Source of the DNA: Planctomycetaceae bacterium
GTDB taxonomy: Bacteria; Planctomycetota; Planctomycetia; Pirellulales; UBA1268
DNA: 6,287 nt
Reading direction: 5' to 3'
Assembly: GCA_002862165.1 (NCBI GenBank)
Contig: PKCL01000341.1
Location: 1-6,287, forward strand
The position numbers were made by a program, and so were the translations under genes. The notes beneath the pieces are model-generated. The model ran no database searches. It was not told where the DNA came from and worked only from the letters and a program-made list of their open reading frames with translations. Below, piece by piece: positions 5,741 to 6,287 of the stretch (its first letter is position 1; every line of letters starts with the position of its first letter).

Positions 5741-6287
5741 GCAAAAGCTCCAGATGATACAGCGACTGCAAGTGACACAAGAAAACAGCCGCAGAGTACC
5801 GCGTCCTGCCAGGTAATACGGCCCGATCGTCGGTGAAGACGAACATATCGAAGCATGGCACCTGTTGGGCAGCCGTATCTGCAATAGGCCATTGGTGAAA
5901 GACTGCTGACAGCCAGGCTGACTATGAATATCACAATGGCTGAGGTTCCAGCGATCGTAGGGAGATAAGCATCAAATGGTTCGACGTCGACGAGTGAAAT
6001 CTTCAGGTCGAAAATGGAAATGAGAGCGCCCACGACAAAGAGCGTCCAGGGAAACCACCACACACGTTGAATCAGCGGTCCAAGTGTCTTCTGCGTACGT
6101 GTGAGGAAACGGAATCGTTGATTCGGAATTGTGATTTTCAGTAGCTGTTGTGCAGCACCGTGTGCGCACAACTGATTGCAGTAGATGTTTCTCCCTGTTG
6201 CTGCTGGACTGCCAATCGCCAGAAGGCTCAGCAAAAGAAGCACGGTTGCTCCTTGAGGAATGCCATACATGGCCCACCCCCAGAGTT
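5737..6287 (-). CDS. NosR-like 4Fe-4S membrane protein, C-terminal part (5' end cut by window edge)
   Basis: Membrane electron-transfer protein of the NosR/NapH type, open to the right edge; 182 residues are visible. Numbering from the Met at 6270, which is probably internal because LWGWA precedes it in frame: hydrophobic segments at about 6-25, 67-88, 104-126 and 155-176 suggest four membrane spans. Two cysteine pairs of the type that binds an iron-sulfur cluster are present: YCNQLCAHGAAQ (Cys31, Cys35) and YCRYGCPTGAML (Cys130, Cys134). The stretch VEPFDAYL (96-103) between them is also typical of NosR. The first pair has Ala where the family usually has Pro after the second Cys. In NosR relatives the N-terminus carries a periplasmic FMN-binding domain that ApbE modifies; it would lie outside the window and cannot be checked. 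The stop (5737-5739) overlaps the apbE start in ATGA, so the two are an operon. No nitrous oxide reductase gene is visible, so I do not name it nosR. Confidence 0.85.
   Translation of the reverse strand, partial: LWGWAMYGIPQGATVLLLLSLLAIGSPAATGRNIYCNQLCAHGAAQQLLKITIPNQRFRFLTRTQKTLGPLIQRVWWFPWTLFVVGALISIFDLKISLVDVEPFDAYLPTIAGTSAIVIFIVSLAVSSLSPMAYCRYGCPTGAMLRYVRLHRRSGRITWQDAVLCGCFLVSLAVAVSSGAFA
5748..5751 (-). promoter_or_regulatory. Ribosome binding site that sets the apbE start
   Basis: On the minus strand GGAG stands 7 nt before the ATG at 5740. It lies inside the last codons of the NosR-like gene. Together with the ATGA stop/start overlap it supports 5740 over the longer frame opening at 5884. 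Confidence 0.65.

Noticed and set aside
5741..5884. Longer ApbE start at 5884 giving 369 residues
   Set aside because: The extra 48 residues overlap the conserved NosR-like coding sequence, are Cys/Ser-rich and lack a leader. The GGAG site and ATGA overlap support 5740.
1..6287. CRISPR array, tRNA, rRNA, insertion sequence or phage genes
   Set aside because: I saw no spaced repeat array, cloverleaf with a CCA-type end, transposase motif or terminal inverted repeat pair on either strand.

Overview
The window looks like part of a marine planctomycete chromosome (Pirellulaceae / Rhodopirellula-like). This rests on gene content rather than any marker gene: an exported sulfatase fused to an alpha/beta-hydrolase, a Tat-exported Gfo/Idh/MocA oxidoreductase, a small secreted jelly-roll (DUF1080-like) protein, and a NosR-like iron-sulfur membrane protein paired with ApbE. 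Base composition is close to balanced. There are five protein genes, two of them cut by the window edges. I see no RNA gene, mobile element or CRISPR array.

Layout. 1-1379 (minus): Gfo/Idh/MocA oxidoreductase with a Tat signal, missing only its C-terminal end. 1380-1565: 186 bp spacer with nothing convincing. 1566-3884 (minus): 772-residue secreted protein with an N-terminal esterase-type domain and a C-terminal S1 sulfatase domain. 3885-3910: only 26 bp between divergent start codons. 3911-4678 (plus): 255-residue secreted protein, probably a DUF1080/LamG-like jelly roll. 4679-4774: convergent spacer with a short imperfect tandem repeat and a hairpin that overlaps the stop codon of the next gene. 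4775-5740 (minus): ApbE-like FAD:protein FMN transferase. 5737-6287 (minus): C-terminal part of a NosR-like 4Fe-4S membrane protein whose stop codon overlaps the apbE start (ATGA).

Function. The left part reads as an extracytoplasmic carbohydrate-processing cluster. The fusion protein could remove both ester and sulfate groups from a decorated polysaccharide. The oxidoreductase and the jelly-roll protein could act on the resulting sugars, possibly by the 3-keto-glycoside route in which Gfo/Idh/MocA enzymes work with DUF1080 hydrolases. This is inference, because the DUF1080 assignment is tentative. The right part is a flavinylation / membrane electron-transfer pair: ApbE attaches FMN to exported proteins, and NosR-type proteins are known ApbE targets. 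The FMN-binding part of the NosR-like protein, if present, lies beyond the right edge. No link between the two parts is visible.

Nothing here is clearly a new system. The points most worth a second look are the esterase-sulfatase fusion, an ApbE that lacks several conserved residues and has a short C-terminus, and the very compact divergent start region with palindromes.
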